Shown: piece by piece, positions 54,246 to 62,700 of the stretch
How positions within the stretch are numbered: position 1 is the stretch's first letter
Layout: each line of letters starts with the position of its first letter
Assembly (NCBI RefSeq): GCF_000730565.1
Contig: NZ_BBIQ01000021.1
Location: 1-64,000 of the forward strand
Source: Pseudomonas fulva NBRC 16637 = DSM 17717
GTDB taxonomy: Bacteria > Pseudomonadota > Gammaproteobacteria > Pseudomonadales > Pseudomonadaceae
Length of the DNA: 64,000 nt
Direction: 5' to 3'
The notes under the pieces: model-generated
What the model saw: only the letters and a program-made list of their open reading frames with translations
Told to the model about the DNA's origin: nothing
Databases searched by the model: none
Made by a program: the position numbers and the translations under genes

Positions 54246-55466
54246 ATGGCTATCGAGATCAAAGCCCCAACCTTCCCGGAATCGGTTGCCGACGGCACCG
54301 TTGCCACCTGGCACAAGCAGCCAGGCGACGCCGTCAAGCGGGACGAGCTGATCGTCGACATCGAGACCGACAAGGTCGTCCTGGAAGTGCTGGCCACTGC
54401 CGACGGCGTGTTGGGTGACATCGTCAAGGGCGAGGGCGACACCGTCCTGTCCGACGAAGTGCTGGGTTCGATCGTGGAAGGCGGCGCTGCTGCCGCTGCA
54501 CCGGCTGCTGCGCCTGCCCAGGCCGCCGCACCGGCTGCCGCTGCTGCCGATGCCGGTGAAGACGACCCGGTCGCTGCCCCTGCTGCCCGCAAGCTGGCAG
54601 AAGAAAATGGCATTGACCTGGCCAGCGTCTCGGGTACCGGTAAAGGCGGTCGCGTGACCAAGGAAGATGTGGTCGCTGCCGTTGCCAACAAGAAGTCGGC
54701 GCCTGCCCCGGCGGCCAAGCCTGCCGCAGCTGCAGCGGCACCGGTCGTGACCGCCGCTGGCGATCGTACCGAGAAACGTGTGCCGATGACCCGTCTGCGC
54801 GCCAAGATCGCCGAGCGCCTGGTCGAAGCCCAGTCCAACATGGCCATGCTGACCACCTTCAACGAAGTCGACATGACCGAAGTCATGGCCCTGCGTTCGA
54901 AGTACAAGGACCTGTTCGAGAAGACCCACAACGGCGTGCGCCTGGGCTTCATGTCGTTCTTCGTCAAGGCTGCGACCGAAGCGCTCAAGCGCTTCCCTGC
55001 AGTCAATGCCTCGATCGACGGCAACGACATCGTCTACCATGGTTACGCGGACGTCGGTGTGGCTGTCTCCAGCGACCGTGGTCTGGTGGTTCCGGTACTG
55101 CGCAACGCCGAGTCCATGAGCCTGGCCGAAATCGAGAACGGCATCGCCACCTTCGGCAAGAAAGCCCGTGACGGCAAGCTGGCCATCGAAGAAATGACCG
55201 GCGGCACCTTCACCATCACCAACGGTGGTACCTTCGGTTCGATGATGTCGACGCCGATCGTCAACCCACCGCAAGCCGCGATCCTGGGCATGCACAACAT
55301 CATCCAGCGCCCAATGGCCATCAATGGCCAAGTGGTGATTCGCCCGATGATGTACCTGGCACTGTCCTACGATCACCGCCTGATCGACGGCAAGGAAGCG
55401 GTAACCTTCCTGGTGACCATCAAGAACCTGCTGGAAGATCCGTCCCGCCTGCTGCTGGACATCTAA
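54246..55466 (+). CDS. sucB: Dihydrolipoyl succinyltransferase (E2 of 2-oxoglutarate dehydrogenase)
   Basis: This 406-residue E2 core subunit has one lipoyl domain ([13 protein letters not shown], lipoyl Lys about residue 43), a long Ala/Pro linker, a peripheral subunit-binding domain ([20 protein letters not shown] and TKEDV) and a second Ala/Pro linker. The catalytic domain ends with [13 protein letters not shown] (His and Asp). It transfers succinyl to CoA. It is 42 bp after sucA. Confidence 0.98.
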
Positions 55467-55473
55467 TCGCGCG

Positions 55474-55532
55474 GCTGTAAGCTGCGAGCGACAGGCTTCA
55501 GATCGAAGCCTGTCTGTCTTGCGGCTTGCAGC
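55474..55532. repeat. Long imperfect hairpin between sucB and lpdG
   Basis: The inner arms gacaggcttc and gaagcctgtc (55490-55499, 55505-55514) are perfect. The outer arms gctgtaagctgcgag and cttgcggcttgcagc (55474-55488, 55518-55532) pair fully if G-U wobbles are allowed, giving a stem of about 25 bp. It may be a REP-like element, an mRNA processing or stabilising site, or an attenuator. Confidence 0.75.
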
Positions 55533-55560
55533 GGCCGCTTGAGCTAACAAGGAATCTTTT

Positions 55561-56997
55561 ATGACCCAGAAATTCGACGTGGTAGTGATTGGTGCCGGTC
55601 CTGGCGGCTATGTAGCTGCTATCAAGGCCGCCCAACTCGGTCTGAAGACTGCCTGTATCGAGAAGTACACCGACGCCGAGGGCAAGCTGGCCCTGGGCGG
55701 CACTTGCCTCAACGTAGGCTGCATTCCTTCCAAGGCGCTGCTGGACAGCTCCTGGAAATACAAGGAAGCCAAAGAGAGCTTCAATGTCCACGGTATCTCC
55801 ACTGGCGAAGTGAAGATGGACGTACCGGCGATGGTTGGCCGCAAGGCAGGCATCGTCAAGAACCTGACCGGCGGTGTCGCTACCCTGTTCAAGGCCAACG
55901 GCGTGACCTCCATCCAGGGCCACGGCAAGCTGCTGGCGGGCAAGAAGGTCGAAGTGACCAAGGCCGACGGCACCAGCGAAGTCATCGAAGCGGATAACGT
56001 CATCCTGGCTTCCGGCTCGCGCCCGATCGACATTCCGCCGGCTCCGGTCGACCAGAACGTGATCGTCGACTCCACCGGCGCCCTGGAATTCCAATCCGTG
56101 CCCAAGCGCCTTGGCGTGATCGGCGCTGGCGTGATCGGCCTGGAACTGGGTTCGGTATGGGCGCGTCTGGGCGCGGAAGTGACCGTACTCGAAGCCCTGG
56201 ACACCTTCCTGATGGCTGCCGACAGCGCCGTCTCCAAGGAAGCCCAGAAGGTCCTGACCAAGCAGGGCCTGGACATCAAGCTGGGTGCGCGCGTCACCGG
56301 TTCCAAGGTGAACGGCGACGAAGTCGAGGTGACCTACACCAACGCCGAAGGCGAGCAGAAGATCACCTTCGACAAGCTGATCGTTGCCGTGGGCCGTCGT
56401 CCAGTGACCACCGACCTGCTGGCTGCCGACAGCGGTGTGAACATTGACGAGCGTGGCTACATCTACGTCGATGACCAGTGCGCAACCAGCGTGCCGGGCG
56501 TCTACGCCATCGGTGACGTGGTGCGTGGCCTGATGCTGGCGCACAAGGCCTCGGAAGAGGGCATCATGGTCGTCGAGCGCATCAAGGGTCACAAGGCCCA
56601 GATGAACTACGATCTGATCCCATCGGTCATCTACACCCACCCGGAAATCGCGTGGGTTGGCAAGACCGAACAGTCCTTGAAGGCCGAGGGTGTTGAGGTT
56701 AACGTGGGCACCTTCCCGTTCGCGGCCAGCGGCCGTGCGATGGCAGCCAACGACACCGGTGGTTTCGTCAAGGTCATCGCCGATGCCAAGACCGACCGCG
56801 TACTGGGTGTGCACGTGATTGGCCCATCGGCTGCCGAACTGGTACAGCAAGGCGCAATCGCAATGGAATTCGGCACCAGTGCCGAGGACCTGGGCATGAT
56901 GGTCTTCAGCCATCCAACCCTGTCCGAAGCGTTGCATGAAGCAGCGCTGGCGGTGAATGGCGGTGCCATTCACGTCGCCAACCGTAAGAAGCGTTAA
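55561..56997 (+). CDS. lpdG: Dihydrolipoamide dehydrogenase (E3)
   Basis: This 478-residue flavoprotein disulfide oxidoreductase has an FAD site VVVIGAGPGGYVAAIKAAQLG, the redox disulfide GGTCLNVGCIPSKALL, an NAD site GVIGAGVIGLELGSVWARLG and the C-terminal acid/base His in HPTLSEALHEAAL. It reoxidises the lipoyl group of SucB and probably other 2-oxoacid complexes. The placement between sucB and sucC is the usual pseudomonad order. The start follows aagga. Confidence 0.98.
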   Translation: MTQKFDVVVIGAGPGGYVAAIKAAQLGLKTACIEKYTDAEGKLALGGTCLNVGCIPSKALLDSSWKYKEAKESFNVHGISTGEVKMDVPAMVGRKAGIVKNLTGGVATLFKANGVTSIQGHGKLLAGKKVEVTKADGTSEVIEADNVILASGSRPIDIPPAPVDQNVIVDSTGALEFQSVPKRLGVIGAGVIGLELGSVWARLGAEVTVLEALDTFLMAADSAVSKEAQKVLTKQGLDIKLGARVTGSKVNGDEVEVTYTNAEGEQKITFDKLIVAVGRRPVTTDLLAADSGVNIDERGYIYVDDQCATSVPGVYAIGDVVRGLMLAHKASEEGIMVVERIKGHKAQMNYDLIPSVIYTHPEIAWVGKTEQSLKAEGVEVNVGTFPFAASGRAMAANDTGGFVKVIADAKTDRVLGVHVIGPSAAELVQQGAIAMEFGTSAEDLGMMVFSHPTLSEALHEAALAVNGGAIHVANRKKR

Positions 56998-57169
56998 TCA
57001 TAAGAAACCACGGCGGGCTGCCCGTCGTGAGTCTTGCGTGCATGACTCACCGCGGAAAGTCCGCCGGACCGGATCACATGGGATAACCCGGGGTCAACGG
57101 TCACAGGTGGTGCGGCGCCAGTGATGGCGCAGCGCCGAAGCGCAGTACCTAACGAAGACGGTAAAAAGC
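56998..57169 (+). ncRNA. Structured leader upstream of sucC, candidate sucC RNA motif
   Basis: This 172-nt gap is rich in hairpins: cacggcggg/cccgtcgtg (57009-57017 with 57021-57029), gtgagtc/gactcac (57027-57033 with 57044-57050, sharing three bases with the first stem), gcgga/tccgc (57052-57056 with 57060-57064) and gcgcca/tggcgc (57115-57120 with 57125-57130). The first two overlap and could be alternatives. A sucC RNA motif has been described in Pseudomonas; position and density of structure fit. The match is from memory. Confidence 0.55.
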
Positions 57170-58336
57170 ATGAATCTTCACGAGTATCAGGGTAAGCAGC
57201 TGTTCGCTGAGTACGGCCTGCCAGTTTCCAAGGGTTTCGCGGTCGACACCCCTGAAGAAGCGGCAGAAGCCTGCGACAAGATCGGCGGGAACGAGTGGGT
57301 CGTCAAAGCCCAGGTTCACGCTGGCGGTCGCGGTAAAGCGGGCGGCGTCAAGCTGGTTCGCAGCAAGGAAGACGCCAAGGCGTTCGCTGCACAGTGGTTG
57401 GGCAAGAATCTGGTCACCTACCAGACCGATGCCAACGGTCAGCCCGTCTCCAAGATTCTGGTCGAATCCTGCACCGACATCGCCAAAGAGCTGTACCTGG
57501 GCGCTGTGGTCGATCGTTCGAGCCGCCGCATCGTGTTCATGGCCTCCACGGAAGGTGGTGTGGACATCGAGAAAGTCGCGCACGACACGCCTGAAAAAAT
57601 CCTCAAGGCCACTATCGATCCACTGGTCGGCGCTCAGCCGTTCCAAGGTCGTGAGCTGGCGTTCCAGCTGGGTCTGGAAGGCAAGCAAGTTCAACAGTTC
57701 GCCAAGATCTTCGTGGGCTTGGCCAAGCTGTTCAAGGATCACGACCTGGCCCTGCTGGAAGTGAACCCGCTGGTGATCAAGGCCGACGGCGACCTGCACT
57801 GCCTCGATGCCAAGATCAACATCGATGCCAACGCCATGTACCGTCAGCCGAAGCTGAAAACCTTCCACGACCCGTCCCAGGACGATGCCCGTGAAGCCCA
57901 CGCTGCCAAGTTCGAACTGAACTACGTTGCCCTGGAAGGCAACATCGGCTGCATGGTCAACGGTGCTGGCCTGGCCATGGGTACCATGGACATCGTCAAC
58001 CTGCATGGCGGCAAGCCAGCCAACTTCCTCGACGTGGGCGGCGGTGCTACCAAGGAGCGCGTTACCGAAGCGTTCAAGATCATTCTGTCCGACAGCAATG
58101 TCGCGGCCGTTCTGGTCAACATCTTCGGCGGCATCGTTCGCTGCGACATGATTGCCGAAGGCATCATCGGTGCGGTGAAGGAAGTCGGCGTCAAGGTTCC
58201 GGTCGTCGTTCGCCTTGAAGGCAACAATGCCGAACTGGGCGCTAAAGTACTGGCAGAAAGCGGTTTGAACATCATTGCTGCAACCAGCCTGACCGACGCT
58301 GCTCAACAAGTTGTCAAAGCTGCGGAGGGCAAGTAA
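57170..58336 (+). CDS. sucC: Succinyl-CoA ligase, ADP/GDP-forming, beta subunit
   Basis: This 388-residue ATP-grasp subunit starts MNLHEYQGKQLFAEYGLPVS. Nucleotide- and Mg-binding regions include VVKAQVHAGGRGKAGGVKLV, LLEVNPLVI and the CoA-ligase part ANFLDVGGGATKERV with VNIFGGIVRCD. It makes ATP or GTP from succinyl-CoA with SucD. Its stop overlaps the sucD ATG as TAATG. Confidence 0.98.
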   Translation: MNLHEYQGKQLFAEYGLPVSKGFAVDTPEEAAEACDKIGGNEWVVKAQVHAGGRGKAGGVKLVRSKEDAKAFAAQWLGKNLVTYQTDANGQPVSKILVESCTDIAKELYLGAVVDRSSRRIVFMASTEGGVDIEKVAHDTPEKILKATIDPLVGAQPFQGRELAFQLGLEGKQVQQFAKIFVGLAKLFKDHDLALLEVNPLVIKADGDLHCLDAKINIDANAMYRQPKLKTFHDPSQDDAREAHAAKFELNYVALEGNIGCMVNGAGLAMGTMDIVNLHGGKPANFLDVGGGATKERVTEAFKIILSDSNVAAVLVNIFGGIVRCDMIAEGIIGAVKEVGVKVPVVVRLEGNNAELGAKVLAESGLNIIAATSLTDAAQQVVKAAEGK

Positions 58337-59220
58337 TGAGCGTCCTGATCAATAAAGACACCAAAGTCATCTGCCAGGGCTTCACCGGCTCGCAAGGTAC
58401 TTTCCACTCCGAACAAGCCATCGCCTACGGCACCAAGATGGTCGGTGGCGTCACCCCAGGCAAGGGTGGCACCACCCACCTGGGCCTGCCGGTGTTCAAC
58501 ACCGTCAAGGAAGCCGTCGAGGCGACCGGCGCCGATGCTTCGGTCATCTACGTACCAGCGCCATTCTGCAAGGACTCCATCCTTGAAGCGGCGTTCGGCG
58601 GCATCAAGCTGATCGTGTGCATCACCGAAGGCATCCCGACCCTGGACATGCTGGACGCCAAGGTCAAGTGCGACGAGCTGGGCGTGACCCTGATCGGCCC
58701 TAACTGCCCAGGCGTCATCACGCCAGGCGAATGCAAGATCGGCATCATGCCTGGCCACATTCACTTGCCAGGCAAGGTCGGTATCGTGTCGCGCTCCGGC
58801 ACCCTGACCTACGAAGCTGTCAAGCAGACCACCGACGCCGGCTTCGGTCAGTCGACCTGTGTCGGCATCGGCGGTGACCCGATCCCGGGCTCCAACTTCA
58901 TCGACATCCTGAAGCTGTTCCAGGAAGACCCGAAGACCGAAGCGATCGTCATGATCGGTGAGATCGGCGGTTCGGCTGAAGAAGAGGCCGCAGCCTACAT
59001 CAAGGCCAACGTCACCAAGCCTGTCGTTTCCTACATCGCCGGTGTTACCGCACCTGCGGGCAAGCGCATGGGCCACGCTGGCGCCATCATTTCCGGCGGC
59101 AAGGGCACTGCAGACGAGAAGTTCGCAGCCCTGCAGGACGCAGGTGTCAAAACCGTGCGTTCGCTGGCCGACATCGGCAAGGCCTTGGCCGAGCTGACCG
59201 GTTGGGAAGTGAAGAAGTAA
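58336..59220 (+). CDS. sucD: Succinyl-CoA ligase alpha subunit
   Basis: This 294-residue CoA-binding subunit has CQGFTGSQGTFHSEQAIAYG near the N-terminus, GPNCPGVITPGECKIGIMPG, and the phospho-His region KRMGHAGAIISGGKGTADEK. It is coupled to sucC by a one-base overlap. A terminator follows at 59243-59270. Confidence 0.98.
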   Translation: MSVLINKDTKVICQGFTGSQGTFHSEQAIAYGTKMVGGVTPGKGGTTHLGLPVFNTVKEAVEATGADASVIYVPAPFCKDSILEAAFGGIKLIVCITEGIPTLDMLDAKVKCDELGVTLIGPNCPGVITPGECKIGIMPGHIHLPGKVGIVSRSGTLTYEAVKQTTDAGFGQSTCVGIGGDPIPGSNFIDILKLFQEDPKTEAIVMIGEIGGSAEEEAAAYIKANVTKPVVSYIAGVTAPAGKRMGHAGAIISGGKGTADEKFAALQDAGVKTVRSLADIGKALAELTGWEVKK

Positions 59221-59242
59221 TACCGCTGCACCCCCCACGCGC

Positions 59243-59270
59243 ACAAAGGCCACCTTCGGGTGGCCTTTGT
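59243..59270 (+). terminator. Terminator of the suc operon
   Basis: Arms acaaaggccacc and ggtggcctttgt with a ttcg tetraloop, 22 bp past the sucD stop. The T-rich part lies inside the 3' arm. Confidence 0.85.
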
Positions 59271-59626
59271 CGTATCAGGGGGCTGCTTCTTCTGACGAAG
59301 ATTTGCGCGGCAGGGTAGGGGTAAAGCGATTAGGTTTTTTCGATGGCTGTGATAGGAATTTTCGTACATACGCCGTGTTCAGCCAGCGGATAATACCGAT
59401 CGTTCCGTTCACGCAGACGACAATGGCGTACGCACATCGGACAACACGCACTGTGCCAGTGCGTTTGAAGGGTAAACCGGTTAATCTACGCGACTATTTT
59501 GTGCCCGTGCCCCAAAAGGGAACGACACGCTAAACGGGTCTGGCCTACCAAGCCGGGCAGCATTTCCCTCACCCATGGGGAAATCCCCTCACGAATCCCG
59601 ATTTCAGCAGTGTGGTACTACCTCAA
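59271..59626. other. Intergenic region upstream of brnQ, no gene seen
   Basis: Short ORFs here have no protein-like features or good ribosome sites. A weak hairpin, atttccc (59562-59568) with gggaaat (59578-59584), lies 40-65 bp before brnQ and could be part of its leader. No convincing promoter was found. Confidence 0.4.
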
Positions 59627-60940
59627 ATGAAAGTTCTTAAAGGCCAGGATATCCTGGCGCTTGGCTTTATGACGTTCGCGCTTTTCGTAGGCGCTGGCAA
59701 CATCATCTTCCCGCCCATCGTCGGCCTGCAATCCGGCCCGCATGTATGGATGGCTGCGCTGGGCTTTTTGGTCACGGCGGTAGGGCTGCCTGTGATCACC
59801 GTGGTCGCCCTGGCCAAGGTAGGCGGCGGCATGGATGCGCTGAGCAGCCCGATTGGCAAGTTCTTCGGTGGCCTGCTGGCAGCCGTTTGCTACCTGTCGG
59901 TCGGCCCCTTGTTCGCAACACCGCGTACCGCGACGGTATCGTTTGAAGTGGGTGTAGCGCCGTTGACGGGTGAAAGCCCGCTGGCGTTGTTCATCTACAG
60001 CCTGGTCTACTTCATCGTGGTGCTGGCGGTGTCGATGTACCCTGGCAAGCTGCTGGACACCGTGGGTCGGTTCCTGGCACCGCTCAAAATCATCGCGCTG
60101 GCCGTGCTTGGCATCGCGGCATTCGCATTGCCAGCGGGCACCATTGGCGAGGCGCAGCCTGCCTATGCTGCTGCTGCGTTCTCCAAGGGCTTCTCCGACG
60201 GCTACCTGACCATGGATACGCTCGGGGCGCTGGTATTTGGCATCGTCATCGTCAACGCCATCCGCTCGCGCGGCGTTGAGTCGCCCAAGTTGATCACCCG
60301 CTATGCCATCATTGCCGGGCTGATTGCCGGTGTTGGTCTGGCGCTGGTGTACATCAGCCTGTTCCGCCTGGGCGCCGGTAGTCACGAAATCGCGGCAGGG
60401 GCCAGCAACGGTGCGGCCGTGCTGCACGCCTATGTGCAACATACCTTCGGCTCGCTGGGCAGCGGCTTCCTGGCCGTGTTGATCGCGCTGGCCTGCCTGG
60501 TGACTGCCGTGGGCCTGACCTGCGCGTGTGCCGAGTACTTCAGCCAGATCCTGCCGTTGTCCTACCGCGCACTGGTCGTGATCCTGGCGGGCTTCTCGCT
60601 GCTGGTGTCCAACCTGGGGCTTACCAAGCTGATCATGTTCTCGATCCCTGTGCTTACCGCCATCTACCCGCCGTGCATCGTCGTGGTGGGGTTGAGCTTC
60701 GTGAACGACCTGTGGAACTCGCCAACGCGCATCCTTGGCCCGGTAATGCTGGTTTCGTTGCTGTTCGGCATGGTCGATGCCGTTAAAGGCAGCAGCATTG
60801 CCCACGTGCTCCCGGACTTCATGGCGCACTTGCCGTTGAGCGATCAGGGCCTTGCCTGGCTGGTGCCGTCGGTGGTGACCTTGGTGGGTGCAGTGGTATG
60901 CGATCGCATGCTCGGCAAGCCCCGTCAGGCCATGGCATGA
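59627..60940 (+). CDS. brnQ: Branched-chain amino acid:cation symporter (LIV-II)
   Basis: This 437-residue membrane protein with about 12 segments opens MKVLKGQDILALGFMTFALF and GAGNIIFPPIVGLQSG, the BrnQ signature. It takes up Leu, Ile and Val. ATG 59627 gives the conserved start; the upstream in-frame GTG 59612 adds five residues. No obvious ribosome site precedes either. Confidence 0.95.
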   Translation: MKVLKGQDILALGFMTFALFVGAGNIIFPPIVGLQSGPHVWMAALGFLVTAVGLPVITVVALAKVGGGMDALSSPIGKFFGGLLAAVCYLSVGPLFATPRTATVSFEVGVAPLTGESPLALFIYSLVYFIVVLAVSMYPGKLLDTVGRFLAPLKIIALAVLGIAAFALPAGTIGEAQPAYAAAAFSKGFSDGYLTMDTLGALVFGIVIVNAIRSRGVESPKLITRYAIIAGLIAGVGLALVYISLFRLGAGSHEIAAGASNGAAVLHAYVQHTFGSLGSGFLAVLIALACLVTAVGLTCACAEYFSQILPLSYRALVVILAGFSLLVSNLGLTKLIMFSIPVLTAIYPPCIVVVGLSFVNDLWNSPTRILGPVMLVSLLFGMVDAVKGSSIAHVLPDFMAHLPLSDQGLAWLVPSVVTLVGAVVCDRMLGKPRQAMA

Positions 60941-61007
60941 GTCGCTAAGCACAAGGTCCGGCATTGGCCACAAGCCATGGGATGCTGGACCCACCGCTTG
61001 GCAGCGC

Positions 61008-61039
61008 AAGCCCCGCATTCGCAAGGATGCGGGGCTTTT
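61008..61039 (+). terminator. Terminator downstream of brnQ
   Basis: Arms aagccccgcat and atgcggggctt around an 8-nt loop, followed by further T. Confidence 0.88.
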
Positions 61040-61176
61040 GTTCGCATGCACCCTGCCAAACGCCGCAAGCGAACCGCCCTGGAAATTATTCTTCGGAGTT
61101 TGCGTGCCTTTTGCGGCTTGCCAGCGTCGAAAGACGGTCTTTATGCTTTCGGCACATGGCACCTACGGATCTCTGC

Positions 61177-61926
61177 ATGAACTTCATCCTGAGTAATCTC
61201 AATAACCTCATAGCGGCATGCTGGTTCGTGCTGTGCTGGGGCGGTTATACGCGCTATGCCATCTGGAAGGGGCGGGACACTGCATGCCTGGCCAGCGTGC
61301 TGCATTTGTATCGCGAGGACTGGATGCGCAGGATGCTGCTGCGTGACAACCGCATTGCCGATGCCAGCGTGATCGGCAACCTGGAACGCAACGCCTCGTT
61401 TTTTGCCTCCAGCACCCTGATCATTCTCGCCGGTATCCTGACGGTGCTGGGAGCTTCCGACCGCGCGTTGTCGTTGCTGGCCGACCTGCCGTTGGTACAG
61501 CAGGCCTCCCAAGGGATGTCGGAGATCAAGTTGCTGTGCCTGGCCACGGTGTTCGTGTATGCCTTCTTCACGTTCAGCTGGTGCATGCGTCAATACAACT
61601 TCGCTGCTGTCTTGGTGGGCTCGGCGCCCATGATCGGCGAGCGCCAGGTCAGCGAACTAGAACGCAAGGCCTTTGCCTTGAGGGCTGCCAGGGTGTTGTC
61701 GTTGGCTGCCAACCAATTCAACTTCGGGCTGCGCGCCTATTACTTCGGCATGGCCATGTTGAGCTGGTTTATCAACCCCTGGTTGTTCATGGCGGTAAGT
61801 GTAGGGGTTGTGCTGATTCTTTATCGCCGCGAGTTCCACTCGGACGTGCTTGACGTCATGGTATTCACCCCCACCGAAAGTTCGACAGGTGAGGTGCATG
61901 CCTCCCAGTCCACTGTGCCTAACTGA
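61177..61926 (+). CDS. DUF599 membrane protein
   Basis: This 249-residue protein with about four membrane segments (LIAACWFVLCWGGYTRYAIW near the N-terminus, then ASSTLIILAGILTVLGAS, LLCLATVFVYAFFTFSWCMRQ and LSWFINPWLFMAVSVGVVLIL) follows the DUF599 pattern: WMRRMLLRDNRIADASVIGNLERNASFFAS and AANQFNFGLRAYYFGMA. The role is unknown. It starts at ATG 61177 and ends at its own terminator. Confidence 0.85.
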   Translation: MNFILSNLNNLIAACWFVLCWGGYTRYAIWKGRDTACLASVLHLYREDWMRRMLLRDNRIADASVIGNLERNASFFASSTLIILAGILTVLGASDRALSLLADLPLVQQASQGMSEIKLLCLATVFVYAFFTFSWCMRQYNFAAVLVGSAPMIGERQVSELERKAFALRAARVLSLAANQFNFGLRAYYFGMAMLSWFINPWLFMAVSVGVVLILYRREFHSDVLDVMVFTPTESSTGEVHASQSTVPN

Positions 61927-61953
61927 AACGATTAGTCCATGAATGACAGGCAT

Positions 61954-61981
61954 AAAAAAACCCGACATTGTCGGGTTTTTT
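61954..61981. terminator. Bidirectional terminator between DUF599 gene and lipoprotein gene
   Basis: Arms aaaaaacccgac and gtcgggtttttt with a 3-nt loop and A/T tracts on both sides. Confidence 0.93.
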
Positions 61982-61992
61982 GATCGGTTCGA

Positions 61993-62268
61993 TTACTGCT
62001 TGGCAGGATCGGCCGGAGTCGTGGTGGTTGCTGGAGTGGCTGGGGAAGCCTCTTCGGCAGCCTTACGATTGGCTTCGGCCTGGTCTTGGGCAGCTTCGGC
62101 GTTTTCCTTGGCAGCGTCGTTCATCTTGTCCTGTGCGTCACCCATCTTCTCCTGGGCTTCTTCACGGTGTTCTTGTGCGTCCTGGGCTTTGTCTTCGCTC
62201 GCTTTATCGCAAGCAGCCAGGCCCATGGCAGCAGCCAGCATCAGAGCAAAAGCAAATGGTTTACGCAT
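61993..62268 (-). CDS. Small Ala/Glu-rich lipoprotein
   Basis: This 91-residue lipoprotein has the signal LMLAAAMGLAAC with the lipid-modified Cys at about residue 20. The mature part is a charged helical or coiled-coil chain (DKASEDKAQDAQEHREEAQEK) ending in an Ala/Pro/Thr tail (ATPATTTTPADPAKQ). It starts at ATG 62268 after aaggagag. The function is unknown; its form resembles small abundant envelope lipoproteins. Confidence 0.85.
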   Translation of the reverse strand: MRKPFAFALMLAAAMGLAACDKASEDKAQDAQEHREEAQEKMGDAQDKMNDAAKENAEAAQDQAEANRKAAEEASPATPATTTTPADPAKQ

Positions 62269-62599
62269 GAGGGTGTCTCTCCTTGGTGGAATAAGTTGAC
62301 TTGATGCTTCGAGTCGGGGCCTGCTGGATTAGTTCCACCGTCAGTACACAGATATTAAATATCTTGAAACTGAACTTCCGGCCCTGGCGAGTGTTTCGCA
62401 CTAAGGTGGGTTATCCGTTGCGGGCAACTGCCACTTAGCCGGTATCACAATGTACGCGAGGTACGAACATGCATGGCTCTTTGCTGTTTCTGTATCGACG
62501 CCCGTCCTAACCCGGAAACGTTACACCGCCCGCGGCAAGCAGGGCGGCACAGCGGCTCGCCATGACCCGCTCGGATTTGAAGATCGAACCATGCAGGCC
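62269..62599. other. Intergenic region between lipoprotein gene and htpG promoter
   Basis: No gene is supported here. An open frame from 62450 to 62695 exists but crosses the htpG promoter and has a protein-unlike composition. Confidence 0.5.
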
Positions 62600-62625
62600 C
62601 TTGAAATCGATTTGGCAGCCCCCAT
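62600..62625 (+). promoter_or_regulatory. Sigma32 (RpoH) heat-shock promoter of htpG
   Basis: CTTGAAA at 62600-62606, 13 bases, CCCCAT at 62620-62625 followed by ct. It matches the sigma32 consensus CTTGAAA-N11-16-CCCCATnT throughout. The transcript would start near 62633, 67 nt before the htpG ATG. Confidence 0.88.
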
Positions 62626-62700
62626 CTGCATGACATCCGCCGCCAACGCAGCCATTTTGCCGCTTGGCGACCACTGTCATCTGATCGGAGTTTGAAGAAC

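Noticed and set aside
48162..55550. Minus-strand ORFs of 718 and 1236 residues antisense to sdhA and sucA/sucB
   Set aside because: The plus strand encodes complete TCA enzymes; the antisense frames show no signal, domain or ribosome-site support.
59267..59533. 88-residue plus-strand ORF between sucD and brnQ
   Set aside because: It starts in the suc terminator, has no ribosome site and no recognisable feature; a very small internal ORF from 59423 cannot be excluded but lacks support.
62450..62695. 81-residue plus-strand ORF just before htpG
   Set aside because: It runs through the sigma32 promoter of htpG, lacks a good ribosome site and has no protein-like pattern.
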